In this document: positions 7,593 through 16,261 of the stretch, in pieces
Numbering within the stretch: position 1 is the first letter of the stretch
Layout of the letters: each line of letters opens with the position of its first letter
Notes under the pieces: model-generated
Seen by the model: the letters and a program-made list of their open reading frames with translations, nothing else
Told to the model about the DNA's origin: nothing
Databases searched by the model: none
From: Arthrobacter sp. Soil764
GTDB lineage: Bacteria > Actinomycetota > Actinomycetes > Actinomycetales > Micrococcaceae
DNA length: 64,000 bases
NCBI RefSeq assembly: GCF_001428075.1
Contig: NZ_LMSI01000006.1
Coordinates: 1 to 64,000, forward strand
Direction: 5' to 3'
Position numbers and translations under genes: made by a program

Positions 7593-9356
7593 TCAGCGAC
7601 GGCGGCGCCGGGACGACGTGCCGAACACCCCGCGGAGCAGTTCGCGCCCCAGCTGCGTGCCCATTGACCGCGCCATGCTCTTGAGCCCGCCGCCCAGGGC
7701 ACCCCCGAGTACGCCGCCGAGGTCACCCATCATGCCGCCGGGCTGCGCCTGCGGCTCCCGGGGCTGGCGCGTCCGGGGTGCCCGCGGAGCCTTTGACCGG
7801 GGCTTGGACGCCGACGGCTCGCCGTAATCCGGTTCGCTGTACTGGGGTTCCGGATCCACCGGCACCGGCACCTGCGGCGGCCTGCTGCTGGGCCGGCCCA
7901 GGATCTCCTCCTCGATCCGCCGGGCTTCGGCGTCCACGTCGTACCCGCCGGGCGCCTCGGGTGCGCCGGCAGGAGACCCAGCCGCCGGACCCGTGGGAGC
8001 GGCGGCCTTGCCGGAAAGCTTCTCGTACGCGGACGGGTTGTCCACCGCGGTTCCGTACTTGCCCAGCAGCGCGGAACCGGCCACGGTGCTGCGGACCAGG
8101 GCCTCGTCGCTGGGGCCCATGAGGGACTCGGGAGCGCGGAGCCGGGTGAGGGCCACCGGCGTGGGTGCACCCTTTTCGTTCATGACGGTGATGACGGCCT
8201 CGCCGATGCCTGCGGACGTGAGCGTCTCTTCGAGGTCATAGTCGCTGAGCGGGAACGTGGACACCGTGGCCTTGAGCGCCTTGGCGTCCTCGGGGGTAAA
8301 GGCGCGCAGGGCATGCTGCACCCGGTTGGCCAGCTGGCCCAGAACGTCCGCGGGGACGTCCTTGGGCGTCTGGGTCACGAAGAAGATGCCCACACCCTTG
8401 GACCGGATGAGCCGGACCGTGGTGGTGATCGCCTCGAGGAAGGCCTTGGATGCGTCGTTGAACAGCAGGTGGGCCTCGTCCAGGAAGAACACCAGCTTGG
8501 GCTTGTCCAGATCGCCGGCCTCCGGGAGGTCCTCGAACAAGTCCGCCAGCAGCCACATCAGGAACGTGGAGAACAGCATGGGCTTGGTCTGCAGGGTGGG
8601 CAGCTCCAGGCAGGTGACCACGCCGCGGCCGTCCGGGGCGGTGCGCAGCAGCTCGGCGGTATCGAACTCCGGCTCGCCAAAGAACTTCTCCAGCCCCTGC
8701 GCCTCCAGGGTCACGATCTCCCGCAGGATCACGCCTGCGGTGGCCTTGGACAGGCCGCCGAGTTCCTCGAGCTGGTCCTTGCCCTCGTCCGAGGTGAGGA
8801 ACTGGATGACGGCGCGGAGGTCCTTGAGGTCGATCAGTTCCAGGCCGTTCTTGTCCGCGAAGTAGAACACCAGCTGCAGGCTCGATTCCTGCGTGTCGTT
8901 GAGCTCCATGATGCGCGAGAGCAGGATGGGACCGAACGAGGTCACCGTGGCGCGGACCGGGACGCCGTTGCCGTCGCCGCCCAGCGCCAGGAACTCCACG
9001 GGGAACGTCCTGCCCTGCCACGGCTGGCCGATGCTTTGCGTGCGGGCGGTCAGTTTGTCACTGCCGACGGCGGCAGTCGCCAGGCCGGACAGGTCGCCCT
9101 TGATGTCGGCCAGGAAGACGGGGACGCCGGCCGTGGACAGCTGCTCGGCCATCATGTGCAGCGTCACTGTCTTGCCCGTACCGGTGGCACCCGCCACCAG
9201 GCCGTGCCGGTTCATCATGGCCAGCGGCAGCCGCACCGGCGCGTCCTTGTGGAGCTCGCCGTCGATGATGGCGGCCCCCAGCTCGATGGTGGGCCCTTCC
9301 AGCGTGTAGCCCTTCTGGATGGTGGCAAGCTTCTCTGCTGTGGTTTTGGTGGCCAT
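7593..9356 (-). CDS. HerA-like/DUF853 ATPase
   Basis: A 587-residue protein with a RecA-type ATPase core: Walker A GATGTGKT at residues 56-63 and Walker B LVFFLDEAHLLF at about 288-299, followed by FVTQTPKDVPADVLGQLANRVQHALRAFTP, which is diagnostic of the DUF853 (YjgR-like) branch of HerA/FtsK-type ATPases. Residues 470-560 are a low-complexity Pro/Ala/Glu-rich linker, and the tail is glycine-rich and basic (ending SSRRRRR). The family is widespread and its cellular role is unproven; a DNA-translocating or repair role is inferred from the fold. The ATG at 9356 is the only sensible start. The acetyltransferase gene lies 24 bases upstream on the same strand. Confidence 0.9.
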   Translation of the reverse strand: MATKTTAEKLATIQKGYTLEGPTIELGAAIIDGELHKDAPVRLPLAMMNRHGLVAGATGTGKTVTLHMMAEQLSTAGVPVFLADIKGDLSGLATAAVGSDKLTARTQSIGQPWQGRTFPVEFLALGGDGNGVPVRATVTSFGPILLSRIMELNDTQESSLQLVFYFADKNGLELIDLKDLRAVIQFLTSDEGKDQLEELGGLSKATAGVILREIVTLEAQGLEKFFGEPEFDTAELLRTAPDGRGVVTCLELPTLQTKPMLFSTFLMWLLADLFEDLPEAGDLDKPKLVFFLDEAHLLFNDASKAFLEAITTTVRLIRSKGVGIFFVTQTPKDVPADVLGQLANRVQHALRAFTPEDAKALKATVSTFPLSDYDLEETLTSAGIGEAVITVMNEKGAPTPVALTRLRAPESLMGPSDEALVRSTVAGSALLGKYGTAVDNPSAYEKLSGKAAAPTGPAAGSPAGAPEAPGGYDVDAEARRIEEEILGRPSSRPPQVPVPVDPEPQYSEPDYGEPSASKPRSKAPRAPRTRQPREPQAQPGGMMGDLGGVLGGALGGGLKSMARSMGTQLGRELLRGVFGTSSRRRRR

Positions 9357-9380
9357 GGCGCCAGCTTAGCGGCGGCGGCC

Positions 9381-9956
9381 TCAGATACGGCGGTGCCCGG
9401 GCGGGCAGTCCGGCGAGGAATTTGGCGGCGCCGTGGTCAATTCCTTGGTGAATGCCGGCGGTCCAATGCTTTCCGGGTCGGCATCGAGGTCGAACTGCGC
9501 CTGGTATCCGGTGCTGAGGTAAAGGTGCTTGGCTTCGGGCTGCCGCGGGCCGGTGGTGAGGTACAGCCTGGCGTAGCCGCGCGCGGCAGCCACGGCTTCC
9601 AGCTCGGCCAGCACCAGCCGGGCCAAACCACGACGACGGTGGGCCGAGTGCGTCCAGATCCGCTTCAGTTCCGCGGTGGTGTCGTCATACCGGCGGAACG
9701 CGCCTCCCGCGATCGACTCACCATCCTCCTGGATGATCAGCAGGGCGCCGTGCGGTTCCTCGAATTCCGCTGCCGGGTATCGGTTCAGTTCCTCCGTGGC
9801 AGCGGAGCGTCCGAACAGGTCCCCGTAGCGGGTGTCGTATTCGACGGCGAGTTCGTCCAGGAGCGGCCGGACGCGCGGATCGTGCATGGGCAGGCTGAGG
9901 ACGGCCAGCCTGGCAGGGTCAAGCGGCCTGGGACGAAGGTGGGGTTCTGCGGTCAC
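9381..9956 (-). CDS. GNAT-family N-acetyltransferase
   Basis: A 191-residue protein with the GNAT fold. The acetyl-CoA binding segment is visible as LKRIWTHSAHRRRGLARLVL (the R/Q-x-x-G-x-A-type loop), followed by ARLYLTTGPRQPEAKHLYLSTGYQ. The substrate is unknown. The start is a GTG at 9956 with AAGGA about 8 bases before it; the ATG visible nearby is in another frame. The last 25 residues are proline-rich and probably disordered. The gene runs in the same direction as the DUF853 gene downstream. Confidence 0.85.
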   Translation of the reverse strand: MTAEPHLRPRPLDPARLAVLSLPMHDPRVRPLLDELAVEYDTRYGDLFGRSAATEELNRYPAAEFEEPHGALLIIQEDGESIAGGAFRRYDDTTAELKRIWTHSAHRRRGLARLVLAELEAVAAARGYARLYLTTGPRQPEAKHLYLSTGYQAQFDLDADPESIGPPAFTKELTTAPPNSSPDCPPGHRRI

Positions 9957-9993
9957 TGGTCATTCCTTGTCACTGGTCGTTTATTGTTGCCGG

Positions 9994-11943
9994 TCAGTTC
10001 TTTCCGGCGGCGGCTGGTTCTGGAGTAATTGTGGCCCGGACAGCAGGGTCTTGGGCAGTCAGGTCACGGGCAAGGCCGAGGATGGTCCGGGCCAGGGCAT
10101 CGTTCTCCCGGAACGGCGCGGCGTTGGTGTTGGGCCGGGCAAAGGCGCCCGCGCCCCAACCGGAGGTTCCCGGACCGATGCCAAAGAGGGTTGCCCGCCG
10201 TTTCCCGTCGGCCCCTACCAGCTGGTGCAGCGGGGAGACCAAAAGTTTCCCTGTGGAGTGGATGCCGTCGGAGGTCAGCAGCTGCTGCTCGCTGCCCAGG
10301 CCGCTCCCATACAGCGAGGCGAGCACGGGGTTGACCGAGCGGGCCACCGAGGTGGACGGCAGCCGGGCTTCGATCAGGGCCTTGGCCGTGACCGTTACCC
10401 CCGACTGCGCGGACGAGGCAACAAATAACCCGTTGGCTTCGTCGACGGACACCTGCAGGCCCGGACCCAGGAACTGCAGCACGCCCGCCCGGTGCAGCGC
10501 CAGCATCTGGCGGAGCCGGTGGGGCGGCGGACCGGAGTCCACAAAGCTGAAGAAGCCGTGCCACCACCCGTGGATAACCTGCTGCGAGCGGGCGTTCAGC
10601 CGCTCCGGCGGGACCACGCGCCCCACCTCCATGTAGACGTGCAGCAGGGCGAGGAACAGGGCAAGGGTTTCGGGATGGTCCGGGCTGTCCCGCAGCGCCA
10701 GGTCATTGTCGATGTAATGAGCCACGGCTTCCTGCACTTCCGCGTGGTCCCGGAAGCGGCGGCCCTCGAAGGGACGGTCCAGCCGCTCCAGGTCCAGGTG
10801 CAGGCCGGAATCCGGGACGGCAGCGGCAACCAGGTCCGCACGCTCAGCGCTGTACCAGTCCAGTCCGGCGTAGGCTGCGGCAAACCCGTCCCAGCCCATG
10901 GCGGCGCGTTCCGGGCTTCCAGTCAGCAGCTCCCGGTAGTAGTAGTGGCCGGCTTCCTTGGCGATCAGTGGCCACAGGTGCCGGCGGAAGTCCAGCTCGC
11001 CGTGCTGCTGCAGCAAGGAGTCCACCGCGGCTTTCGTGAAGAACTGCAGCGGCCCGGGAGTCTGCCCGCGCAGCACCGCGGAGATCTTGGAGTGGTAGGG
11101 CACGCCCCGCCGCGACCCGGCCCACAGCACCGGTTCCCGTCCGGACGGAAGGTAGCGCAGCCCGCCGTCGTCCGTCTCCTGGAACCTGCCGCCGCGTCCC
11201 TCCATGAGGAGGACCAGCAGGTCCACGAACGCCAGGCCCATCCCGGCCACGATCACATCCTGCCCGGGGGCAATGGGGGAGTAGTCGACGTCGGTGGTGT
11301 AGCTGGGTGGCGCGTGGTACCCGCCGTGCCGGGCGGCGAAGTCCGTGAAGCCGGCGGAGGCGGCGTCCGGGCGGGAGTCGGTGTGGCCCAGCGCGGTCAC
11401 CACGATGTCCGCGTGGAGGGTGCGGCCGTTGGCCAGTTCCACCTGGTGGCCACCGGACGGCAGATCCGCGATGCCGACGGCCATGGTTCGGTGGACTGTG
11501 ACGCTGCGGCCAAGGGACCTGGCGGTGCGGCGGAAGAACCACTCCAGGTACTGGCTCTGCAGCTGGCGGGTGGGAAAGGTGGTGTCCGTCAGGGGCCGCA
11601 GCTGGTCCCACAGCGGCTGCGGGAAGTCCGGAACGTCGATGATGGAGGCGTCCAGCACGCCGGCGGCCCACTGGGCCAGCCCCGGGCCCGGCGCCGCGGG
11701 TCCTTCGCAGTCCACCGACCCGTCCGTGAACATGGTGATGTCCGCGGCCATCGAGTTCAGGAGGAGCCCCGGGTCCTGGTCGTACCGCCAGATGCGGCCC
11801 GACCCCGGGATGTGCGGCTCCACCACGTGGATCTGCAGCGGGCCGGCGAAGACCTCCGGCCGGTTGGCCGCAATCCGTTCCAGCACACCCGCCGTGCGCG
11901 GTCCGCCGCCGATGAAGACGATGGCCGGGATGGTGGCTGGCAT
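9994..11943 (-). CDS. FAD/NAD(P)-binding oxidoreductase (PF13454-type)
   Basis: A 649-residue protein with an N-terminal Rossmann motif (PAIVFIGGGPRTAGVLERI, residues about 5-23), a second conserved segment SGRIWRYDQDPGLLLNSMAADITMF, and ADIVVTALGHTDSR, the usual ATG-type motif of FAD-dependent monooxygenase-like proteins. The family is annotated FAD/NAD(P)-binding protein and its substrate is not known. The ATG at 11943 was chosen because AGGAG lies 6 bases upstream; a 21-residue longer reading lacks one. It is divergent from an amino-acid ABC importer and two flavin monooxygenases, so it may oxidise the same compound or a product of it; this is inference. The C-terminal third contains no motif I recognise. 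Confidence 0.82.
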   Translation of the reverse strand: MPATIPAIVFIGGGPRTAGVLERIAANRPEVFAGPLQIHVVEPHIPGSGRIWRYDQDPGLLLNSMAADITMFTDGSVDCEGPAAPGPGLAQWAAGVLDASIIDVPDFPQPLWDQLRPLTDTTFPTRQLQSQYLEWFFRRTARSLGRSVTVHRTMAVGIADLPSGGHQVELANGRTLHADIVVTALGHTDSRPDAASAGFTDFAARHGGYHAPPSYTTDVDYSPIAPGQDVIVAGMGLAFVDLLVLLMEGRGGRFQETDDGGLRYLPSGREPVLWAGSRRGVPYHSKISAVLRGQTPGPLQFFTKAAVDSLLQQHGELDFRRHLWPLIAKEAGHYYYRELLTGSPERAAMGWDGFAAAYAGLDWYSAERADLVAAAVPDSGLHLDLERLDRPFEGRRFRDHAEVQEAVAHYIDNDLALRDSPDHPETLALFLALLHVYMEVGRVVPPERLNARSQQVIHGWWHGFFSFVDSGPPPHRLRQMLALHRAGVLQFLGPGLQVSVDEANGLFVASSAQSGVTVTAKALIEARLPSTSVARSVNPVLASLYGSGLGSEQQLLTSDGIHSTGKLLVSPLHQLVGADGKRRATLFGIGPGTSGWGAGAFARPNTNAAPFRENDALARTILGLARDLTAQDPAVRATITPEPAAAGKN

Positions 11944-12247
11944 GGGCTCTCCTGACGGGTGCTTGGGGTGCAGGGACGGTGCGGAAGCGGCCGTCGGAGT
12001 GCCCATGCTAGGCAGCCGTGACGACGGCGGTCGAGCGCTTGGTCACGGCCGTTAACCGCGCGTCACAGCGGGTTAAAAGACGCAAAAAACCGACTCATGA
12101 CGCCGTGCGAAGCCCCGTGAAGTATTGCAACCCGGCGTCTTGCTGGCCCGTTCCGGCCGGTCCTAGATTTGCAGCCAGCACCCGGGGCCAGCCGCCCCGA
12201 CGCCGGGCAACCCGGCTCCAGTCCAGGAATGAGAAGTGAGGTGGCCC
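11944..12247. promoter_or_regulatory. Divergent intergenic region with a 20-bp-spaced direct repeat
   Basis: No gene is supported in these 304 bases. Two related boxes, GTCACGGCCGTTAA (12042-12055) and GTCACAGCGGGTTAA (12062-12076), start exactly 20 bp apart, that is two helical turns on one face of the DNA, as expected for a transcription factor. A perfect 6-bp hairpin (GCCGGG-CAA-CCCGGC, 12202-12216) lies 30 bases before the importer start and could act in the leader RNA. The regulator is unknown. Confidence 0.4.
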
Positions 12248-13303
12248 GTGAGTTCAGCAACCAGGGTGGCGCAGTCAAACCAGCCGCAACCTGCCCAGCC
12301 GCAATCGGAACAGGCGCTGCCGGAACAAGCCGCGGCAGTGCCGCCGGCAGCGCCACCGGACAAAACTGGTGTCTCCGCCCGGATCCCGGCGGATTACTCG
12401 TCCTACCGGGTGGTGGCAGCCAGGCATCCGTGGCGCTGGGTGGGGACGGCCGTCGTCGCGCTCGGTGTCCTTGCGGTGGCGTGGTCCCTGGCCACCAACC
12501 CGCGCTGGGAGTGGGGCGTGGTGGCGCAGTGGTTCACCGCCCAGTCCGTGGTCAACGGACTGGTGGAAACCCTGAAGCTGACTGCCATCTCGGGCGTCCT
12601 CGGGTTTGTGCTCGGCTTCATCCTGGCGCTGATGCGGCTCTCCGCGTCGCCGCTGCTGGTCTCGGTGTCGTGGACGTTCTCCTGGATCTTCCGGTCCACG
12701 CCGCTGCTGGTCCAGATGCTCCTTTGGTACAACCTGGGCTACCTGTACGAGAAGATCAGCCTGGGGATCCCGTTCACCGATGTCCGGTTCTTCGAGGTCC
12801 AGACCACCACACTGATCAGCCAGTTTGCGGCAGCAGTGCTGGGGCTGACCCTGAACCAGGCCGCGTATTCGGCGGAGATCATCCGCGGCGGCATCCTGTC
12901 CGTGGACCAGGGCCAGCTGGAGGCGGCGGCCGCGCTGGGCATCCCGGCCTGGCGCCGCTCCACCAGGATCGTGCTGCCCCAGGCCATGCGGGCCATCCTG
13001 CCCACGGCGTTCAACGAGATCATCGGCCTGGTCAAGGGCACCTCGATCGTCTACGTCCTGGCCTACTCCGAGCTGTTCTATACGGTCCAGGTCATCTACA
13101 ACCGCACGCAGCAGGTCCTGCCGCTGCTGCTGGTGGCCACGCTCTGGTACATCGTGATCACGTCCGTGCTGAGCGTCTTCCAGTACTACATCGAACGGCA
13201 CTACTCCAAGGGCGCGGTGCGGAACCTGCCGCTGACGCCCCTGCAGAAGGCCCGCAAATTCTTCGCCACCCACGCGGCAGTCCCCAACCGGAGGAACTTC
13301 TGA
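12248..13303 (+). CDS. Polar amino-acid ABC transporter permease
   Basis: A 351-residue membrane protein of the HisM/GlnP type. After a disordered N-terminus rich in Gln/Pro/Ala (about 45 residues), there is one membrane segment ([19 protein letters not shown]) and then the permease domain from residue about 95, with [19 protein letters not shown] and the ATPase-contact EAA loop ([32 protein letters not shown]). The GTG at 12248 was chosen because GAGGTGG lies 6 bases upstream; a GTG four codons earlier is possible. Its stop overlaps the ATPase start by one base. It is the only permease gene, so a homodimer is expected. Confidence 0.9.
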   Translation: MSSATRVAQSNQPQPAQPQSEQALPEQAAAVPPAAPPDKTGVSARIPADYSSYRVVAARHPWRWVGTAVVALGVLAVAWSLATNPRWEWGVVAQWFTAQSVVNGLVETLKLTAISGVLGFVLGFILALMRLSASPLLVSVSWTFSWIFRSTPLLVQMLLWYNLGYLYEKISLGIPFTDVRFFEVQTTTLISQFAAAVLGLTLNQAAYSAEIIRGGILSVDQGQLEAAAALGIPAWRRSTRIVLPQAMRAILPTAFNEIIGLVKGTSIVYVLAYSELFYTVQVIYNRTQQVLPLLLVATLWYIVITSVLSVFQYYIERHYSKGAVRNLPLTPLQKARKFFATHAAVPNRRNF

Positions 13304-14127
13304 TGACTGCAACCCTTTCAGCTCCGACAGCCACCCGCGGCCTGGTGGAAATCACCGGCGTCCGTAAATCCTTCGGCGCCACCGAAGTCCTCAAAGGCGT
13401 CAGCCTGACCGTCGAGCCGGGCGGGGTGGCCGTGATCGTGGGCCCGTCCGGCTCCGGCAAGTCCACCCTGCTGCGCACCATCAACCACCTGGAAAAGGTG
13501 GACGGCGGGCACATCACCATCGACGGGCAGCTGGTGGGCTACGAAATCCGCGGCGACCGGCTGCACGAGCTGCGCGAAAAGGAGATCCTGAAGCAGCGCA
13601 CCGAGATCGGCATGGTGTTCCAGAACTTCAACCTGTTCCCGCACCTCACCGCACTGGAGAACGTGGCGGAAGCACCCGTCGTCGCCCACCAGCCTGGCAA
13701 GGCGCGCCGCTCCAGGGAGGAGGCCCGCCGCCGCGGCCTGGAACTCCTGGACCGGGTGGGCCTCAAGGACCGGGCGGACGCCTACCCGCGCCAGCTCTCC
13801 GGCGGGCAGCAGCAGCGCGTCGCCATCGCCCGCGCCCTGGCGCTGGATCCCAAAATCCTGCTGTTCGACGAACCCACCTCCGCCCTGGACCCCGAGCTGG
13901 TCAATGAAGTGCTGGACGTCATCCGCGAACTTGCCACGTCCGGCACCACGCTGATCATCGTCACGCACGAGATGGGCTTCGCCCGCGACGTGGCGGACAC
14001 CGTGGTGTTCATGGACCAGGGCCAGATCGTGGAACAGGGCACCCCCAGGGACATTTTCAGCAACCCCCAGGAACCGCGCACCCGGAGCTTTTTCTCCAAG
14101 GTGCTGGAACCTGCCTTCAACATCTAA
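13303..14127 (+). CDS. Polar amino-acid ABC transporter ATPase
   Basis: A 274-residue ATPase of the HisP/GlnQ type with Walker A GPSGSGKS (residues 47-54), Q-loop in [13 protein letters not shown], signature LSGGQQQ (165-171), Walker B ILLFDE (185-190) and the H-loop in [15 protein letters not shown]. It energises uptake through the adjacent permease. The start overlaps the permease stop (TGATG) and GGAGG precedes it by 9 bases, so translation is coupled. The family members closest in gene order transport cystine, S-methylcysteine and similar compounds, but the ATPase itself does not reveal the substrate. Confidence 0.93.
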   Translation: MTATLSAPTATRGLVEITGVRKSFGATEVLKGVSLTVEPGGVAVIVGPSGSGKSTLLRTINHLEKVDGGHITIDGQLVGYEIRGDRLHELREKEILKQRTEIGMVFQNFNLFPHLTALENVAEAPVVAHQPGKARRSREEARRRGLELLDRVGLKDRADAYPRQLSGGQQQRVAIARALALDPKILLFDEPTSALDPELVNEVLDVIRELATSGTTLIIVTHEMGFARDVADTVVFMDQGQIVEQGTPRDIFSNPQEPRTRSFFSKVLEPAFNI

Positions 14128-14137
14128 GGACCACCCC

Positions 14138-15172
14138 ATGGCTTTCCCAACCCGCAGCCGCGCACTCGCGGTACTTCCCGCCGTCGTCCTTCTTGGCACT
14201 GCCCCGCTCGCCGGGTGCGCCGACCCCGGCGCATCAGCCGCCGGCAACCCCAGCGGAGGGGCGCAGACGACGGCGGCCCGCAACGGCGTGGTTTACAACA
14301 CCTCCCCGGACCAGCAGCGGATCCGGGCTGAGAAGGATGCGGCGCTCGCCGCCAAGGTCCCCGCCCTGATCGGCAAGGACGGCAAGCTGACGGTGGCCAC
14401 CACGGCCGGCTCCATCCCGCTGTCCTTCCACGCCACGGACGACAAGACGCCGATCGGCTCCGAACTGGACATCGCCCAGCTGGTGGCGGACAAGCTGGGC
14501 CTGGAGCTGGACGTCCAGGTCACGTCCTGGGAGAACTGGCCGCTGAAGACCCAGTCCGGCGACTTCGAGGCCGTGTTCTCCAACGTGGGCGTAAACAAGG
14601 ACCGGGTGAAGCTGTTCGACTTCGCCAGCTACCGGGCCGCGTACATGGGCTTCGAGGCGAAGAAATCCGCCACCTATGACATCAAGGGCGCTGACGACAT
14701 CTCCGGCCTGAAAGTGTCCGTGGGGTCCGGGACAAACCAGGAGAAGATCCTGCTGGCCTGGAACAAGGAACTCGAGTCCAAGGGCAAGGCGCCAGCCACG
14801 CTGCAGTACTACTCGTCAGACGCGGACACCATCCTGGCGCTGTCCTCCGGCCGAACGGACCTGAACATCGCCCCCTACCCGTCCACCGTGTACCGGGAAA
14901 ACACCCGCGATGACCTGAAGGTGGTGGGCAAGGTCAACGCCGGCTGGCCGTCCGAGACGCTGGTGGCCGCCACCACGCTGCGCGGCAACGGGCTGGCTCC
15001 GGTTATCTCCGAGGCCCTCAACTCCGTCATTAAGGACGGCTCCTACGGAAAGGTCCTGGAACGCTGGGGCCTGTCCGAGGAAGCGCTGACGGAATCCAAG
15101 ACCATCACCGATGAGAACTTCGCGGCCACACAGGCCACCTCATCTGCCACGCCATCGGGGAAGGCATCATGA
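14138..15172 (+). CDS. Amino-acid ABC transporter substrate-binding lipoprotein
   Basis: A 344-residue protein with a lipoprotein signal peptide (hydrophobic stretch then LAGC, cysteine at residue 27) and the SBP_bac_3 fold: GKLTVATTAGSIPLSFHATDD, IGSELDIAQLVADKLGLELDVQVTSWENW, and VGSGTNQEKIL. It should bind an amino-acid-like ligand outside the membrane and deliver it to the permease. It lies 10 bases after the ATPase gene, and its stop codon overlaps the start of the following monooxygenase gene. The C-terminal 20 residues are Thr/Ala/Ser-rich and probably flexible. Confidence 0.9.
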   Translation: MAFPTRSRALAVLPAVVLLGTAPLAGCADPGASAAGNPSGGAQTTAARNGVVYNTSPDQQRIRAEKDAALAAKVPALIGKDGKLTVATTAGSIPLSFHATDDKTPIGSELDIAQLVADKLGLELDVQVTSWENWPLKTQSGDFEAVFSNVGVNKDRVKLFDFASYRAAYMGFEAKKSATYDIKGADDISGLKVSVGSGTNQEKILLAWNKELESKGKAPATLQYYSSDADTILALSSGRTDLNIAPYPSTVYRENTRDDLKVVGKVNAGWPSETLVAATTLRGNGLAPVISEALNSVIKDGSYGKVLERWGLSEEALTESKTITDENFAATQATSSATPSGKAS

Positions 15173-16251
15173 ACGCAATCCACACTTCACACCCGCAGGG
15201 CTTCCTAGCCATCGAGCTCGACGGCGCAGGCTGGGACGGCGCAGACATCACCCGGGCCGTGCTGGCAGCGGAGTCCGCGGGCTTCCATGCGGCCACGTTC
15301 ACCGACGCGCCCGCGCCCGGCAGGGCCAACGCGCTGCAGCGTGCCGCCTTCGCCGGGCCCGTCTCGCGCACCATCGCCCTGGTCCCCGAGGTGGACACCG
15401 TCTACACGGAGCCGTTCCATGCCTCCACCCAGCTGGCCAGCCTGGACTACGTGTCCGGCGGCCGGGCCGGATGGATCGCGACGGCGGCCGAATCGCCCGA
15501 GGCTGCTGACGCCGTCGGACGCTCTTCCGTGAATGGTGCTGCACTAGGGCAGGAGGCTGCCGCGTCCATCGAGGTCTCCCGGCGGTTGTGGGACTCCTGG
15601 GAGGACGACGCCGTGATCCGCGATGTGGCCACCGGGCGGTACATCGACGTGGACAAGCTGCACTATGTGGATTTTGAGACGCCTGCGGGTTTTGCCGGTC
15701 CCGGCTATTCCGTGAAGGGGCCATCCATTATTCCGCGGCCGCTGCAGGGTCAGCTGCCGGTGCTGGTTCAGGCGTCGCTGCTGGGGGAGGTTGCGGTGGA
15801 CGCCGTGGACGGGGTGCTGGTGTCCGGGCCTGCCGCGGAACTGCTGGCGGCCGAGGTCCGCGACGTCCGCGCCCGGGTGGGTGCGTCTGTTTCGGTGATC
15901 GCCGAGCTCGACGTCGTCCTGGACGCCCACGGCCAGGCCGCGAGTGAGCGTTCGGCTGGTTCGGATCGAGCCCGGTTTGAAGGCGGACGGGCACAGTACG
16001 CCGGTTCTGCAGCCGGTCTCACCGACTTCCTGACGGACCTTCTCGCTGAGGCCGACGGCGTGCGCCTGCATCCGGCGGTGCTCTTTGTTGACCTGGAAGA
16101 ACTGGCCCGGCTGGTCCTGCCGGACCTGCGCCGCCGAGGAGCTCTCCGCCCGGTGGTCCAGGACGGTACCTTCCGCGACCTGCTGGGACTTCCTCGCCCC
16201 GCCAGCCGTTACCCAATCGCCTCCGCCGCGCATGCCAGCGCCGGAAAGTAA
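15169..16251 (+). CDS. Luciferase-like (LLM) flavin-dependent oxidoreductase
   Basis: A 360-residue protein with features of the FMN-dependent luciferase-like family: AIELDGAGWDGADITRAVLAAESAGFHAATFTDAP at the N-terminus, PFHASTQLASLDYVSGGRAGWIATAAES, and SRRLWDSWEDDAVIRDVATGRYIDVDKLHYVDFETPAGF. The order transporter-LLM-LLM resembles the Bacillus subtilis ytm/ytn locus, where YtmO and YtnJ are LLM proteins next to a cystine-type ABC importer. That parallel suggests oxidation of an S- or N-substituted amino acid. The start overlaps the binding-protein stop (ATGA). Compared with the next gene it is shorter and less conserved, so it may have another role in the same pathway. Confidence 0.82.
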   Translation: MNAIHTSHPQGFLAIELDGAGWDGADITRAVLAAESAGFHAATFTDAPAPGRANALQRAAFAGPVSRTIALVPEVDTVYTEPFHASTQLASLDYVSGGRAGWIATAAESPEAADAVGRSSVNGAALGQEAAASIEVSRRLWDSWEDDAVIRDVATGRYIDVDKLHYVDFETPAGFAGPGYSVKGPSIIPRPLQGQLPVLVQASLLGEVAVDAVDGVLVSGPAAELLAAEVRDVRARVGASVSVIAELDVVLDAHGQAASERSAGSDRARFEGGRAQYAGSAAGLTDFLTDLLAEADGVRLHPAVLFVDLEELARLVLPDLRRRGALRPVVQDGTFRDLLGLPRPASRYPIASAAHASAGK

Positions 16252-16261
16252 GGGGAACACC

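Noticed and set aside
12097..12120. Seven-codon leader peptide MTPCEAP that might sense cysteine
   Set aside because: Only one cysteine codon, no ribosome binding site and no attenuator-like alternative hairpins.
12100..12240. SAM-type riboswitch before the amino-acid importer
   Set aside because: CGGGCAACCCGG looks like part of an S-box or SAM-IV core, but I could not build the closing stem or the other conserved segments.
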